A DNA stretch of 7,200 nucleotides from Lentisphaerota bacterium (lineage in GTDB: Bacteria > Verrucomicrobiota > Kiritimatiellia > JAAZAB01): contig JAIVGW010000234.1 in the NCBI GenBank assembly GCA_020201415.1, positions 1 to 7,200 of the forward strand, in the 5' to 3' direction. Under the pieces are notes generated by a model. It was given only the letters and a program-made list of their open reading frames with translations, was not told the origin of the DNA and made no database searches. Both the position numbers and the translations under genes were made by a program. Below, piece by piece: positions 1-6,679 of the stretch (its first letter is position 1; each line of letters begins with the position of its first letter).

Positions 1-265
1 CACTCTGGGCGTCGAACATCACCACAATGGCAAAAGCCAGGGTCACGGCGAACAGGGGCGACCTCAAGCCGGCTTCCAGCCCCACGGAAGTGGCCAGGGC
101 ACAGGCCATGGCCGAATGCGCGCTGGGCATCCCGCCGGTGCTGATCAGGTAACTGGGCTTGATGCGCCTGGTCTGGGCAAAGAAACAAATCATCTTGGTG
201 ATCTGGGCCACCATCCAGCCGCAGAGCGCCGACCAGAAAGGCATGTTAAGCCAAAGCTCGTCCAT
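1..265 (-). CDS. Divergent PAP2 family protein (YuiD/DUF212), N-terminal part
   Basis: This is the first 88 codons of a small integral-membrane protein; the gene continues past the left edge. It starts MDELWLNMPFWSALCGWMVA and has a hydrophobic first helix (about residues 8-30), then STGGMPSAHSA at 42-52, then a hydrophobic stretch from about 55 to 85 ending FAIVVMFDA. The TGGMPSxHSA motif followed by FAIVVMxDA is the hallmark of the divergent PAP2 (acid phosphatase/haloperoxidase-related) family. Proteins of this family are expected in the cytoplasmic membrane and are presumed phosphatases, but their substrate is not established. The ATG lies 8 bp after the stop of the sugar phosphotransferase gene, with AAGGGA just upstream as a plausible ribosome site overlapping that stop region, so the two genes are probably co-transcribed. 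A role in recycling polyprenyl phosphates would fit the neighbour but is inference. Family assignment is quite secure, function is not. Confidence 0.87.
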   Translation of the reverse strand, partial: MDELWLNMPFWSALCGWMVAQITKMICFFAQTRRIKPSYLISTGGMPSAHSAMACALATSVGLEAGLRSPLFAVTLAFAIVVMFDAQS

Positions 266-273
266 AAAATCCC

Positions 274-1689
274 TTAATAAGCGTTACGATGAGCCAACAG
301 GGTCTTGGCCATGATTTTGAAATCAAACGCCAGCGACCAGTGTTCCAGATAGTAAAGATCATATTTGACGCGTTCGCGGATGTCGGTGTCGCCGCGCAAT
401 CCGTTGACCTGGGCCCAGCCCGTCAGGCCGGGCTTGGAAACGTGCCGCCACATGTAGCGGTTGATGTCCTCCTTGAAATGCTCCACGAAGCAAGGCCGTT
501 CCGGCCGCGGTCCCACCAAACTCATTTCGCCGCGCAACACGTTCCAAAGCTGCGGCAGCTCATCCAGATTCAAACGCCGCAGCCAGGTGCCGGCGGCCGT
601 GCGACGCGGATCATCAGCGACCGTCCAGGCCCGCTGGCCGGCAGTTTCGGCATCGACCCGCATGGTCCGTAATTTGTAGAGGGTGAAGACACGCCCGCCC
701 TCACCGCAACGCTGCTGACGGAAGAGGACCGGCCCCGGGCTGTCACGCCGGATCCAGACCGCGATCAAAAGCATCAGCGGCCCAGCCAGCACCAGCCCCA
801 GCAGCGCACCCAGCACATCCTCCATACGCTTCAGCAGGCGGTTCCAGAAATGGTCCAAAGGCCAATGGCGCACTCCCAGCAGCGGAATGCCGTCAATTGA
901 TTGCAAGTCCACCGTATCGGTCATGATGCGGAAAAGATCGGGAACGATGTTCAGCATCGTCAGATGCTGCTCGCAAAGCAGAATCAACTCCACCATCCGC
1001 TGATGGCCGATACCGGCGTCCGTCAGGATCACCTGGTCCGGCGGATCACGTTCAATTACGGCGCGGACGTCATCCAGAACGCCCCGCAGCAGTTCCGGTG
1101 GAATATCGGCATGCGGCGGCGCATCACCGATGCGTAAAAAAGCCATGACTTCGGAACGCAGACGCGGCTCATGGCGCAAGGCGTGCAGCAGACGTGCGGC
1201 TATGGCATCAGTGCCAATGATCATGACCCGGTTGACCCGCTGCCGCCGGCGCGCCAGGCGGATTTCCCAGTGAAACAGCAGCCAGCGTTCCAAAATGACC
1301 AGCAAGGTCACCACCGGCACCGCCAAAACGGCTGTCAGCCGTGAGAAAGGCGGATCCGTACGCAGGATAAAGGCCAGCGCCACGGCCACCAGGCTGCCCA
1401 CACCGATACCGCGGATCAAACGCGGAACGCGATCGCCGAAAACCCCCACCTGCGGCCGCACATACAATCCCAGAGCCTGGAAGGTAGAACAGAAAACCAG
1501 CGCCGTCAGCAGGGCGCCATGAAAATACATGGTATAAAGCCGGGGCGGATAACTATCGTAAAACAACGGCAGGAGACCGCTGTCAAACCGCAGCCACACG
1601 GCCAGCATGAAACCGCCGACCACCGCCAGGGCATCGCCGCCGATCGCCGCGCAACTGGCCAATACATCGGAGGTATCCTTGATTCGCAT
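274..1689 (-). CDS. Polyprenyl-phosphate sugar-1-phosphate transferase (WcaJ/EPS sugar transferase family)
   Basis: This 471-residue membrane enzyme should transfer a sugar-1-phosphate (glucose or a related sugar) from a nucleotide sugar to undecaprenyl phosphate, the first step in building an exopolysaccharide or O-antigen repeat unit. Visible domains are four hydrophobic helices (about 13-35, 54-76, 93-110, 118-138), a Rossmann-like nucleotide-binding module (about 153-270, VNRVMIIGTD at 152-161), a hydrophobic helix at 291-313, and the bacterial sugar transferase catalytic domain from 314 to the end. That domain has DSPGPVLFRQQRCGEGG (316-332), YKLRTM (338-343), the catalytic Asp-Glu pair D376/E377 in NLDELPQLWN, SLVGPRPERP (390-399), GLTGWAQVNGLRG (421-433) and YDLYYLEHWS (443-452). 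Length is normal for the long WcaJ/Wzx-linked subtype (about 460-480). It starts 17 bp after the DJ-1 family gene with only a weak GGA-rich ribosome site. Glucose specificity cannot be told from sequence. Confidence 0.95.
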   Translation of the reverse strand: MRIKDTSDVLASCAAIGGDALAVVGGFMLAVWLRFDSGLLPLFYDSYPPRLYTMYFHGALLTALVFCSTFQALGLYVRPQVGVFGDRVPRLIRGIGVGSLVAVALAFILRTDPPFSRLTAVLAVPVVTLLVILERWLLFHWEIRLARRRQRVNRVMIIGTDAIAARLLHALRHEPRLRSEVMAFLRIGDAPPHADIPPELLRGVLDDVRAVIERDPPDQVILTDAGIGHQRMVELILLCEQHLTMLNIVPDLFRIMTDTVDLQSIDGIPLLGVRHWPLDHFWNRLLKRMEDVLGALLGLVLAGPLMLLIAVWIRRDSPGPVLFRQQRCGEGGRVFTLYKLRTMRVDAETAGQRAWTVADDPRRTAAGTWLRRLNLDELPQLWNVLRGEMSLVGPRPERPCFVEHFKEDINRYMWRHVSKPGLTGWAQVNGLRGDTDIRERVKYDLYYLEHWSLAFDFKIMAKTLLAHRNAY

Positions 1690-1706
1690 TTGTCCGTTCC
1701 ATCCAG

Positions 1707-2264
1707 CTAAAAATCCTGTTCACAAAGCATGGCGCGCGCCGTCGCCTGCGCCCGGGCGCGGTCCACCATCAGGCTCACCAGGGTCAGGGAAAAGATCATG
1801 GCCACCCCGGGCCCCTGACCGGTGACCAGGCGCCCATCCACCACCACCCGCCGGTCAACCCAGCGGGCCTCCGGCATCCGCTCGGCCAGGCCGGGATAAC
1901 TGGTAACGCGGCGGCCGGCGAGCACGCCGGCCGCCTGCAGCACCAGCGGCGCCGCGCAAACGGCCGCCAGCCACTTATCCGCCGCCGACATACGGCGCAC
2001 GGCTTCCAAAACACTTGTGTCGGCAGCCAGCGCCTCCGTACCGCCCATGCCGCCGGGTAGCGCCAGAGCGTCAAACCGCAGCGGATCGAGTTTATGCCAG
2101 GCAGTGTCCGGCAGCAGGCGCACCTGGCGCGAGCCGGTCACGGCGCCGGCGCCCGCCAGCCCGGCCAGGGTGACTTCCAGCCCGCCGCGGCGGAGCACAT
2201 CAGCCATGATCACGGCCTCCATTTCCTCCACACCCGCGGCCAGGGGAATCAACACAGTCGGCAT
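1707..2264 (-). CDS. DJ-1/PfpI family protein (YajL/DJ-1 type)
   Basis: A 185-residue cytosolic protein of the class I glutamine-amidotransferase-like superfamily. The N-terminus MPTVLIPLAAGVEEMEAV matches the DJ-1 family start; E16 corresponds to human DJ-1 Glu18, and C103 in WLAAVCAAPLVL sits at the nucleophile elbow equivalent to Cys106. ALPGGMGG (68-75), TSYP (121-124) and GQGPG (149-153) are further family segments. DJ-1 homologues have been linked to oxidative-stress protection, chaperone activity and glyoxalase/deglycase activity; which applies here is unknown. The frame is open to 2306, but I choose the ATG at 2264: the protein homology begins there and GGAGG stands 8 nt before it, while a start at 2306 would overlap the upstream gene's stop. 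Its place between a glycosyltransferase and a sugar phosphotransferase gives no clear functional link. Confidence 0.92.
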   Translation of the reverse strand: MPTVLIPLAAGVEEMEAVIMADVLRRGGLEVTLAGLAGAGAVTGSRQVRLLPDTAWHKLDPLRFDALALPGGMGGTEALAADTSVLEAVRRMSAADKWLAAVCAAPLVLQAAGVLAGRRVTSYPGLAERMPEARWVDRRVVVDGRLVTGQGPGVAMIFSLTLVSLMVDRARAQATARAMLCEQDF

Positions 2265-2272
2265 GGCAAAGC

Positions 2273-2277
2273 CCTCC
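2273..2277 (-). promoter_or_regulatory. Ribosome binding site of the DJ-1 family gene
   Basis: GGAGG on the minus strand with an 8-nt spacer to the ATG at 2264. It fixes the start of this gene in preference to the in-frame ATGs at 2279 and 2306 further upstream. Confidence 0.75.
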
Positions 2278-2298
2278 ATGAACCAGACGCCCGTCGGA

Positions 2299-2840
2299 TC
2301 AGGCATTGGTCAGGTTGTATTTCAGAATGCACCACAGCGCCGCAACTCCGTCGCGCCAGGTGATTTTCTTGCCTTCGGCATAATCGCGGCCGTAATACGA
2401 GATGGGCACCTCGTAAATGCGCCAGCGGCCACGGGCGATCCTGGCGGTAATTTCCACCTCGAACCCGAAGCGATTTTCCCGCAGCCGCAGCCCCTCCAGC
2501 ACCTGGCGCTTGAAAACCTTGTAACAGACCTCCATGTCCGTGAGATTGAGATTGGTCAGCATGTTGGAAAAAGTCGTCAGGATCCGGTTGCCCAGATAGT
2601 GCCAGAAAAAAACCACCCGGTGCGCAGCGCGGCGCCCTTGCCCCGGTTGACATCGTGGAACACACAGGTGACACCCGGGGGCGGTTGCTGCTGCAAGAGC
2701 TCACGGGTGCCGTCGGTGGAACAATCGTCCACCACGACCACCTCCAGCTCCAGCCCCGTACGCACCGCCAGCACGGACTGCAACAGGCGGGCCACAGTCC
2801 GCACCTCGTTATAAACAGGAATGACGACAGATAATTTCAT
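2299..2840 (-). pseudogene. Family 2 glycosyltransferase (DPM1-like), internally deleted and frameshifted
   Basis: Two reading frames carry the two ends of one GT2 protein. The 5' part starts at ATG 2840 (MKLSVVIPVYNEVRTVARLL) and includes VVVVDDCSTDGT (34-45) and NRGKGAALRTG (65-75), the nucleotide-sugar half, then goes out of frame and stops at 2577. The 3' part, in another frame from about 2622, reads VVFFWHYLGNR, LTNLNLTDMEVCYKVFKR, NRFGFEVEITARIARGRWR and YEVPISYYGRDYAEGKK, ending at 2299. In intact relatives about 45-55 residues lie between the two halves, including the metal-binding QDADLEYDP segment; none of that is present. The join is at CACCGGGT (2615-2622), next to a T7 run. Intact relatives transfer a sugar from a nucleotide donor, typically to a polyprenyl phosphate. 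Without the metal-binding motif this copy should be catalytically dead. The start lies inside the end of pgpA (32-bp overlap). A sequencing or assembly fault at this point cannot be excluded. Confidence 0.88.
2615..2622 (-). other. Deletion junction at CACCGGGT in the glycosyltransferase gene
   Basis: The octamer can be read two ways. Upstream frame: the last base of CGC, then ACC GGG (R-T-G, end of the GKGAALRTG block). Downstream frame: CAC CGG GT (H-R-V, start of the HRVVFFWHYLGNR block). Both readings match the family on their own side, so the octamer probably existed twice in the parent gene and one copy plus the intervening DNA was lost. The lost length would be 1 mod 3, about 150 bp by family comparison. 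Confidence 0.6.
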
Positions 2841-3327
2841 AAAAATAAAACAGCAGGTGATTAATGGCCAGACTGTAAAACGTCGAGATGAAATCGTCAA
2901 TCACAATTCCAGTCCCGCCACCCAGATCCTGCAACCGGCGGGCCGGCGGCGGCTTCAGGATATCCATGGCACGGTTGGTCACAAAGGCCACGGCCAGCGT
3001 CAGCGGCGTCAGCGGCAATCCCAGCAATCCGATGGGAAACGTTAAATACTCATCGGCCACAATCCGGCCATCATCCTTGCGCCCGAAATAACGCTCGGCA
3101 AACCCGCACACGGGCACGGCCAAAATCGCCAGCAAAACGGCGATCAGCAACTGCCAGGGCCAGAGACCGGCGGAACGCCACAAGGGCGCCAGCGCCCACA
3201 TCAACAACAGCCCCGGCAGTGTGCCGAAAGTCCCCGAAGCCACCGGGGCATAACCCATCCAACCGCCGGTCGCCAAAAACAAAAGCACCCGTCGAGGCCA
3301 GGACATATCGGCGGCAAATACTTTCAT
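2809..3327 (-). CDS. pgpA: Phosphatidylglycerophosphatase A
   Basis: A 172-residue membrane protein expected to dephosphorylate phosphatidylglycerol phosphate to phosphatidylglycerol, the last step of PG synthesis, at the cytoplasmic membrane. Signature blocks are GYAPVASGTFGTLPG (25-39), AERYFGRKDDGRIVADE (77-93) with the acidic D85, D86, D92 and E93, MDILKPPPARRLQ (121-133) and GGGTGIVIDDF (136-146) with D144/D145. Hydrophobic segments at about 38-50, 58-76, 96-118 and 148-166 fit the family, as does the length (about 150-175). The ATG at 3327 is preceded by AGGAG with a longish 11-nt spacer; the next ATG (3306) lacks a ribosome site. The terminator-like hairpin after nrdJ lies about 50 bp upstream. 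The gene's last 32 bases overlap the start of the broken glycosyltransferase, a typical translational-coupling arrangement. Confidence 0.93.
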   Translation of the reverse strand: MKVFAADMSWPRRVLLFLATGGWMGYAPVASGTFGTLPGLLLMWALAPLWRSAGLWPWQLLIAVLLAILAVPVCGFAERYFGRKDDGRIVADEYLTFPIGLLGLPLTPLTLAVAFVTNRAMDILKPPPARRLQDLGGGTGIVIDDFISTFYSLAINHLLFYFYEIICRHSCL

Positions 3328-3338
3328 AAAAGGCGCAG

Positions 3339-3343
3339 CTCCT
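3339..3343 (-). promoter_or_regulatory. Ribosome binding site of pgpA
   Basis: AGGAG on the minus strand, 11 nt before the ATG at 3327. The spacer is longer than ideal, but no better site precedes the alternative start at 3306. Confidence 0.5.
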
Positions 3344-3360
3344 GAAAAACTGTTTTACAT

Positions 3361-3403
3361 AAAAAAGCCCGCTCACCCGGCCGGGCCCAAGGCCCGGCCG
3401 GGC
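3361..3403 (-). terminator. Rho-independent-type terminator after nrdJ
   Basis: A perfect 12-bp inverted repeat of only G and C (3376-3387 paired with 3391-3402, loop of three bases) begins about 20 bp after the nrdJ stop. On the minus strand it is followed, after GTGAGCGGGC-like sequence, by a T6 run at 3361-3366. The gap of nine bases between stem and T-run is larger than in textbook terminators. An alternative pairing, in which the GCCCG of the 5' arm (3399-3403) pairs with CGGGC at 3367-3371 right before the T-run, brings the stem next to the U-tract. It would separate nrdJ transcription from pgpA and the genes beyond. Confidence 0.65.
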
Positions 3404-3423
3404 GCCAGCCGCGAAACGGTCGT

Positions 3424-6318
3424 TCAGGAGCAGCCCATGGAACTGCCGCAGACGAAGCAACGATAGCACGAGCCATTGCGCACGGTAATGGCGCCGCACT
3501 GATCGCAAACCGGAGCATCATCCTGAAAATGCTGGAACTGTCCATCGATCCGGGATCGTTCCCCACCGTCATCATCCGTCACCGCTACCGGCGGAGCCGC
3601 TGCCGGGGCCGGCGCCGACGCCACGGCAACCTTGCCCAATCCGCCGGGGAAGGTCATGGACATCCAACGGAATATGTAATCCACCAGGGATTTGGCGTAG
3701 GGAATTTCGGGATTTTTGGTATAGCCGCTCGGTTCGAAACGGCTGTGGGTGAACTTATCGATCAGGGTATTGATGGGCACACCGTACTGCAGACACATCG
3801 AGATGGCCGTGCCGAAGGCATCCATGATGCCGCCGACGGTGCTGCCTTCCTTGGCCATGGTAATGAAAAGTTCGCCCGGGGAACCATCCTCATATAAACC
3901 GACCGTCAGGTATCCCTGGTGTCCGGCCACCTCAAACTTATGCGTGATTGACTGGCGCGTGGCGGGCATGCGCCGGCGGAATGGTTTGGGTGTAACCGCG
4001 ACAGAAGCATCATCCTTGGCTGCATCATTGGAACCGGTGGTCACCGGCTGAATGCCTTTGGATCCGTCACGGTAAATGGCCACGGCCTTGAGTCCCAGCC
4101 GCCACCCCTCCAGATAGGCCTCCTGCACATCCTCCACCGTGGCGTTGGCGGGCATATTGATGGTCTTGCTGATAGCGCCGGAAAGGAAGGGCTGCACGGC
4201 CGCCATCATGCGCAGATGCGCACGGTAATCGATGAAACGCTCGCCGTTACGGGGCTTAAAGGCGCAATCAAAGACGGATAAGTGGTGTTCCTCGAGCGCC
4301 GGCGCATCCTCGATGGTATCGGTGTTCTCCACATGACGCAACATCGCGCCGATCTGCTCGGGATTGTAGCCCAGGCGCTTCAAGGCGGCGGGCAGGGACT
4401 GGTTGACAATCTTGAACATCCCGCCGTCGGCCATCTGTTTGTATTTAACCAGTGCAATGTCCGGTTCCACGCCGGTAGTGTCGCAATCCATCATGAACCC
4501 GATCGTGCCCGTCGGCGCCAGCACAGTCACCTGGGCATTGCGGAAGCCGACGCGATGCCCGGCTTTACGCACATTGTCCCAAACCTCGCGCGCGTCACGC
4601 AGAATGGCGCCGCTGCTGCCGACGTCCTCCAGGCGCGCCAAGGCGTCATGATGCATGCCGATCACCCGGTTCATGGGCTCCCGGTTTTCTTCGTAGGCAT
4701 CGAAGGGGCGCAGTTCCGCGGCCAGTTCCGCCGAAGCCGCGTAGGCGGCGCCCGTCAAAAGCGCCGTGACGGCGCCGGCTAACCCGCGTCCTTCGTCGCT
4801 GTCATAGGGATGCCCCAGACTCATGATCAGGGCGCCCAGATTGGCATATCCCAGACCCAACGGCCGGAAGCGGTGGGAATTTTCGGCGATTTCGCGCGTC
4901 GGATAGCTGCCGCGATCCACCAGGATATCCTGGGCCATGATCATGATCCGCACCACATGCTGAAAACGGCGCGTGTCGAAACCATGGCGATCATCGGAAA
5001 ACTTCAGCAGGTTGATGGAGGACAGATTGCAGGCGCTGTTGTCCAGGAACATGTATTCCGAACAGGGATTACTGGCATTGATCGCGCCGCTGACGGGACA
5101 GGTATGCCAGCGATTAATGGTGGTGTCATACTGCAGCCCGGGATCGCCGCAACAATGCGCGGCTTCGGCAATGGCGCGCATGAGCTTGCGCGCGTCATGC
5201 TTCTCCAGTACTTCACCGCTGGTCACGGCCCTGGTATGCCAGGGCTGGTCCTCCACCACGGCATCGAGAAACTCATCCGTCACGCGCACCGAGAGGTTGG
5301 CGTTCTGAAACATGACCGAGGAATAGGCATTGCCGTTGAACGAGCCATCGTAACCGGACCGGATCAGCACCCGCGCCTTCTTTTCCTCCTCCACCTTGCA
5401 GTTGATGAACTCCAGTATGTCCGGATGGTTGATTTTAAGGCTCTGCATCTTGGCTGCGCGCCTGGTCTTGCCCCCGGACTTGATTACCGCCGCCACCTGA
5501 TCGAAGACCCGCATGAAACTCAGGGGCCCGGAAGGCGTGCCGCCGCCGGAGAGTTTTTCCCGGCTGCTGCGCAGTGTGCTTAAATCCGTACCGGTGCCCG
5601 AGCCGTACTTGAACAGCATGGCCTCCGAACCAACCAGCCGCATGATGTCCTCCATGTTGTCGTTTACCGACTGGATAAAACAGGCCGAAGCCTGCGGATG
5701 GCAATAGGAATCCGTCGCCTGCTCGAGTCGCCCGCTCTTTTCATTCCAGTAAAAGCTGGAACGATTGTTGGACGACAACCCGTAAATCTGGTGCAACCCG
5801 ACATTGAACCAGACCGGGCTGTTGAAAGCCGCGTACTGGTTGACGCAAATGTGGGACAGTTCCCGGTAAAAATTCTCCGCATCATCCGCCGTGGCAAAAT
5901 AACCATCTTCCAGGCCCCAATCCGCGATGGTGCGCGCCACTCGATGCACCAGCTGGCGCACGGAATTCTCCCGCACATCGTTACCCTGGGCCCCGTAAAA
6001 ATATTTCGAAGCCACGATATTGGTTGCCAACATGGACCAGGACTTGGGCACCTCTATGTCATCGGCTTCAAAAACCACTTCGCCCTTGTCGCTCTTGATC
6101 AGCGCCCGCCGCTTTTCCCATTCGATCTTCTCAAAGGGATCAATCCCATCGGCACAGAAAACAGAAGTCACTTTCAAACCACGTTTCTTGTGCGTGCGTG
6201 CTCCCTGCGGCTCCCTGCGGCTGTTAGCGCGGGTGGTGGAACCTTCTTTTTCAGCCTTTTCCACCTCTACTTCGCCCATCTGCAACCCCAAATTTACGGG
6301 TTCCTGTACATCCAACAT
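3424..6318 (-). CDS. nrdJ: Adenosylcobalamin-dependent (class II) ribonucleoside-diphosphate reductase
   Basis: This 964-residue cytosolic enzyme reduces ribonucleotides to deoxyribonucleotides using a cobalamin-generated thiyl radical, so it needs neither oxygen nor a separate radical subunit. Visible catalytic parts: NPCSE at 417-421 with N417, the radical Cys C419 and E421; the redox cysteine pair C213 (SACFIQS) and C430 (SACNLSSINL); the substrate-loop blocks YGSGTGTDLSTLRSS (238-252) and APTGTIGFMMD (601-611). A basic/acidic low-complexity N-terminal tail (1-50) precedes the core. An Ala/Pro linker (about 897-913) leads to a C-terminal cysteine cluster, C938, C941, C951, C954, C957 and C963, a zinc-ribbon-like tail thought to relay electrons from thioredoxin. 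Length is normal for the large NrdJ type (TIGR02504-like). AGGAG lies 9 nt before the ATG at 6318. The gene has its own leader upstream and a terminator-like hairpin downstream, so it is probably transcribed alone. No cobalamin riboswitch was recognised upstream. Confidence 0.97.
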   Translation of the reverse strand: MLDVQEPVNLGLQMGEVEVEKAEKEGSTTRANSRREPQGARTHKKRGLKVTSVFCADGIDPFEKIEWEKRRALIKSDKGEVVFEADDIEVPKSWSMLATNIVASKYFYGAQGNDVRENSVRQLVHRVARTIADWGLEDGYFATADDAENFYRELSHICVNQYAAFNSPVWFNVGLHQIYGLSSNNRSSFYWNEKSGRLEQATDSYCHPQASACFIQSVNDNMEDIMRLVGSEAMLFKYGSGTGTDLSTLRSSREKLSGGGTPSGPLSFMRVFDQVAAVIKSGGKTRRAAKMQSLKINHPDILEFINCKVEEEKKARVLIRSGYDGSFNGNAYSSVMFQNANLSVRVTDEFLDAVVEDQPWHTRAVTSGEVLEKHDARKLMRAIAEAAHCCGDPGLQYDTTINRWHTCPVSGAINASNPCSEYMFLDNSACNLSSINLLKFSDDRHGFDTRRFQHVVRIMIMAQDILVDRGSYPTREIAENSHRFRPLGLGYANLGALIMSLGHPYDSDEGRGLAGAVTALLTGAAYAASAELAAELRPFDAYEENREPMNRVIGMHHDALARLEDVGSSGAILRDAREVWDNVRKAGHRVGFRNAQVTVLAPTGTIGFMMDCDTTGVEPDIALVKYKQMADGGMFKIVNQSLPAALKRLGYNPEQIGAMLRHVENTDTIEDAPALEEHHLSVFDCAFKPRNGERFIDYRAHLRMMAAVQPFLSGAISKTINMPANATVEDVQEAYLEGWRLGLKAVAIYRDGSKGIQPVTTGSNDAAKDDASVAVTPKPFRRRMPATRQSITHKFEVAGHQGYLTVGLYEDGSPGELFITMAKEGSTVGGIMDAFGTAISMCLQYGVPINTLIDKFTHSRFEPSGYTKNPEIPYAKSLVDYIFRWMSMTFPGGLGKVAVASAPAPAAAPPVAVTDDDGGERSRIDGQFQHFQDDAPVCDQCGAITVRNGSCYRCFVCGSSMGCS
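6201..6220. repeat. 10-bp perfect tandem duplication inside nrdJ
   Basis: CTCCCTGCGG occurs twice back to back (6201-6210, 6211-6220). It falls in the variable N-terminal tail of NrdJ, around residues 33-39. Ten is not a multiple of three, so gain or loss of one copy changes the reading frame between the start codon and the catalytic core. Confidence 0.8.
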
Positions 6319-6327
6319 AAGGCGATT

Positions 6328-6332
6328 CTCCT
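6328..6332 (-). promoter_or_regulatory. Ribosome binding site of nrdJ
   Basis: AGGAG on the minus strand with a 9-nt spacer to the ATG at 6318; it supports this start over the in-frame ATG at codon 14. Confidence 0.75.
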
Positions 6333-6414
6333 AAGTTCAATCTGTTCAGTAGATTATGCAAGCGATTCCGGGAGCCATCTACAATATCTGCTACATCTTT
6401 GCCCCACGATTGCT

Positions 6415-6443
6415 TTTCTACCACCACCTGTTGTGGATGCCAA
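6415..6443 (-). promoter_or_regulatory. Candidate sigma-70-type promoter for nrdJ
   Basis: On the minus strand TTGGCA (6438-6443, five of six to the -35 consensus) and TAGAAA (6415-6420, four of six to the -10) are 17 bp apart. A T8 and a T9 run lie directly upstream (6446-6453, 6458-6466), resembling an UP element. The spacer contains CCAC-N5-GTGG (6424-6436), a short inverted repeat that could be an operator. Transcription would begin near 6408, about 90 nt before the ATG. This is a match by eye only. Confidence 0.35.
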
Positions 6444-6546
6444 GCAAAAAAAACACGAAAAAAAAACCGGTTCGGCAAACACCGCTGCCTTAGCACTTAA
6501 GGTAAGCAAATTTTTAGGCCAATGTTTAATTTAGATTTATTGCGGA

Positions 6547-6622
6547 CCGCTGGAGACGGATATGCGCCGCATGATATTAGTACTGCGGAATCTGTGGAGC
6601 AGGTTCTGCGCATATGCTCCGG
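6547..6622 (-). repeat. Nested inverted repeats, possible structured RNA element
   Basis: ATATGCGC (6560-6567) is the exact reverse complement of GCGCATAT (6608-6615). Outside it, GGAG (6552-6555) can pair with CTCC (6617-6620) and CC (6547-6548) with GG (6621-6622). Inside it, CGCA (6568-6571) can pair with TGCG (6584-6587) around a 12-nt loop. Together they give a branched hairpin of about 76 nt. No T-run follows on either strand, so it is not an obvious terminator. It could be a leader structure, a small RNA, a remnant of a mobile element, or chance. Confidence 0.4.
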
Positions 6623-6679
6623 ATGATGCAGGGAAGACCCGGAAAACAAGGCATTCGGACCTCATCACGGATCCGAAGA

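Larger units (their letters stand above)
6319..6679. other. Gene-free stretch between the kdsD remnant and nrdJ
   Basis: No reading frame here resembles a protein. The half near nrdJ (6319-6540) is A/T-richer than its surroundings and contains the nrdJ ribosome site, the candidate promoter and two long A/T runs. The half near the kdsD remnant (6541-6679) is more GC-rich and contains the inverted-repeat element at 6547-6622. Immediately before the T9 run on the minus strand there is a weak CGGT/ACCG stem that could act as a poor terminator for anything transcribed from the right. I see no tRNA, no cobalamin riboswitch core and no CRISPR repeats. Confidence 0.6.

Noticed and set aside
2265..2306. 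An upstream start for the DJ-1 family protein giving 14 extra residues
   Set aside because: Family homology begins at the ATG at 2264, which has GGAGG at 8 nt; the longer form would overlap the preceding stop and lacks a better ribosome site.
2606..2612. A simple homopolymer error in the A7/T7 run as the only cause of the glycosyltransferase frame break
   Set aside because: Correcting the run by one base would rejoin the frames but would not restore the missing segment of about 50 residues, so a deletion is still required.
2017..2814. A 265-codon plus-strand open frame across the DJ-1 and glycosyltransferase genes
   Set aside because: Low-complexity Ser/Ala/Pro/Thr composition, antisense to two recognisable protein families.
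4810..5583. A 257-codon plus-strand open frame inside nrdJ
   Set aside because: It is the complement of conserved RNR motifs, is His/Gln/Arg-rich as expected of a shadow frame, and has no homology I recognise.
6379..6394. CTACAATATCTGCTAC as an NrdR box upstream of nrdJ
   Set aside because: Only the left half (ACAATAT) matches the recalled consensus; the right half does not, and I find no second box at the usual spacing.
5698..6534. A long open frame on the plus strand (278 codons) opposite the 5' part of nrdJ
   Set aside because: It lies antisense to a strongly conserved gene, has no recognisable domain, and its extent is explained by the codon use of nrdJ.
6319..6679. A cobalamin riboswitch controlling nrdJ
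   Set aside because: I looked on both strands for the B12-box and the conserved core around GGGAA and GCCACTG; the isolated GGGAAG near 6631 is not accompanied by the other elements.
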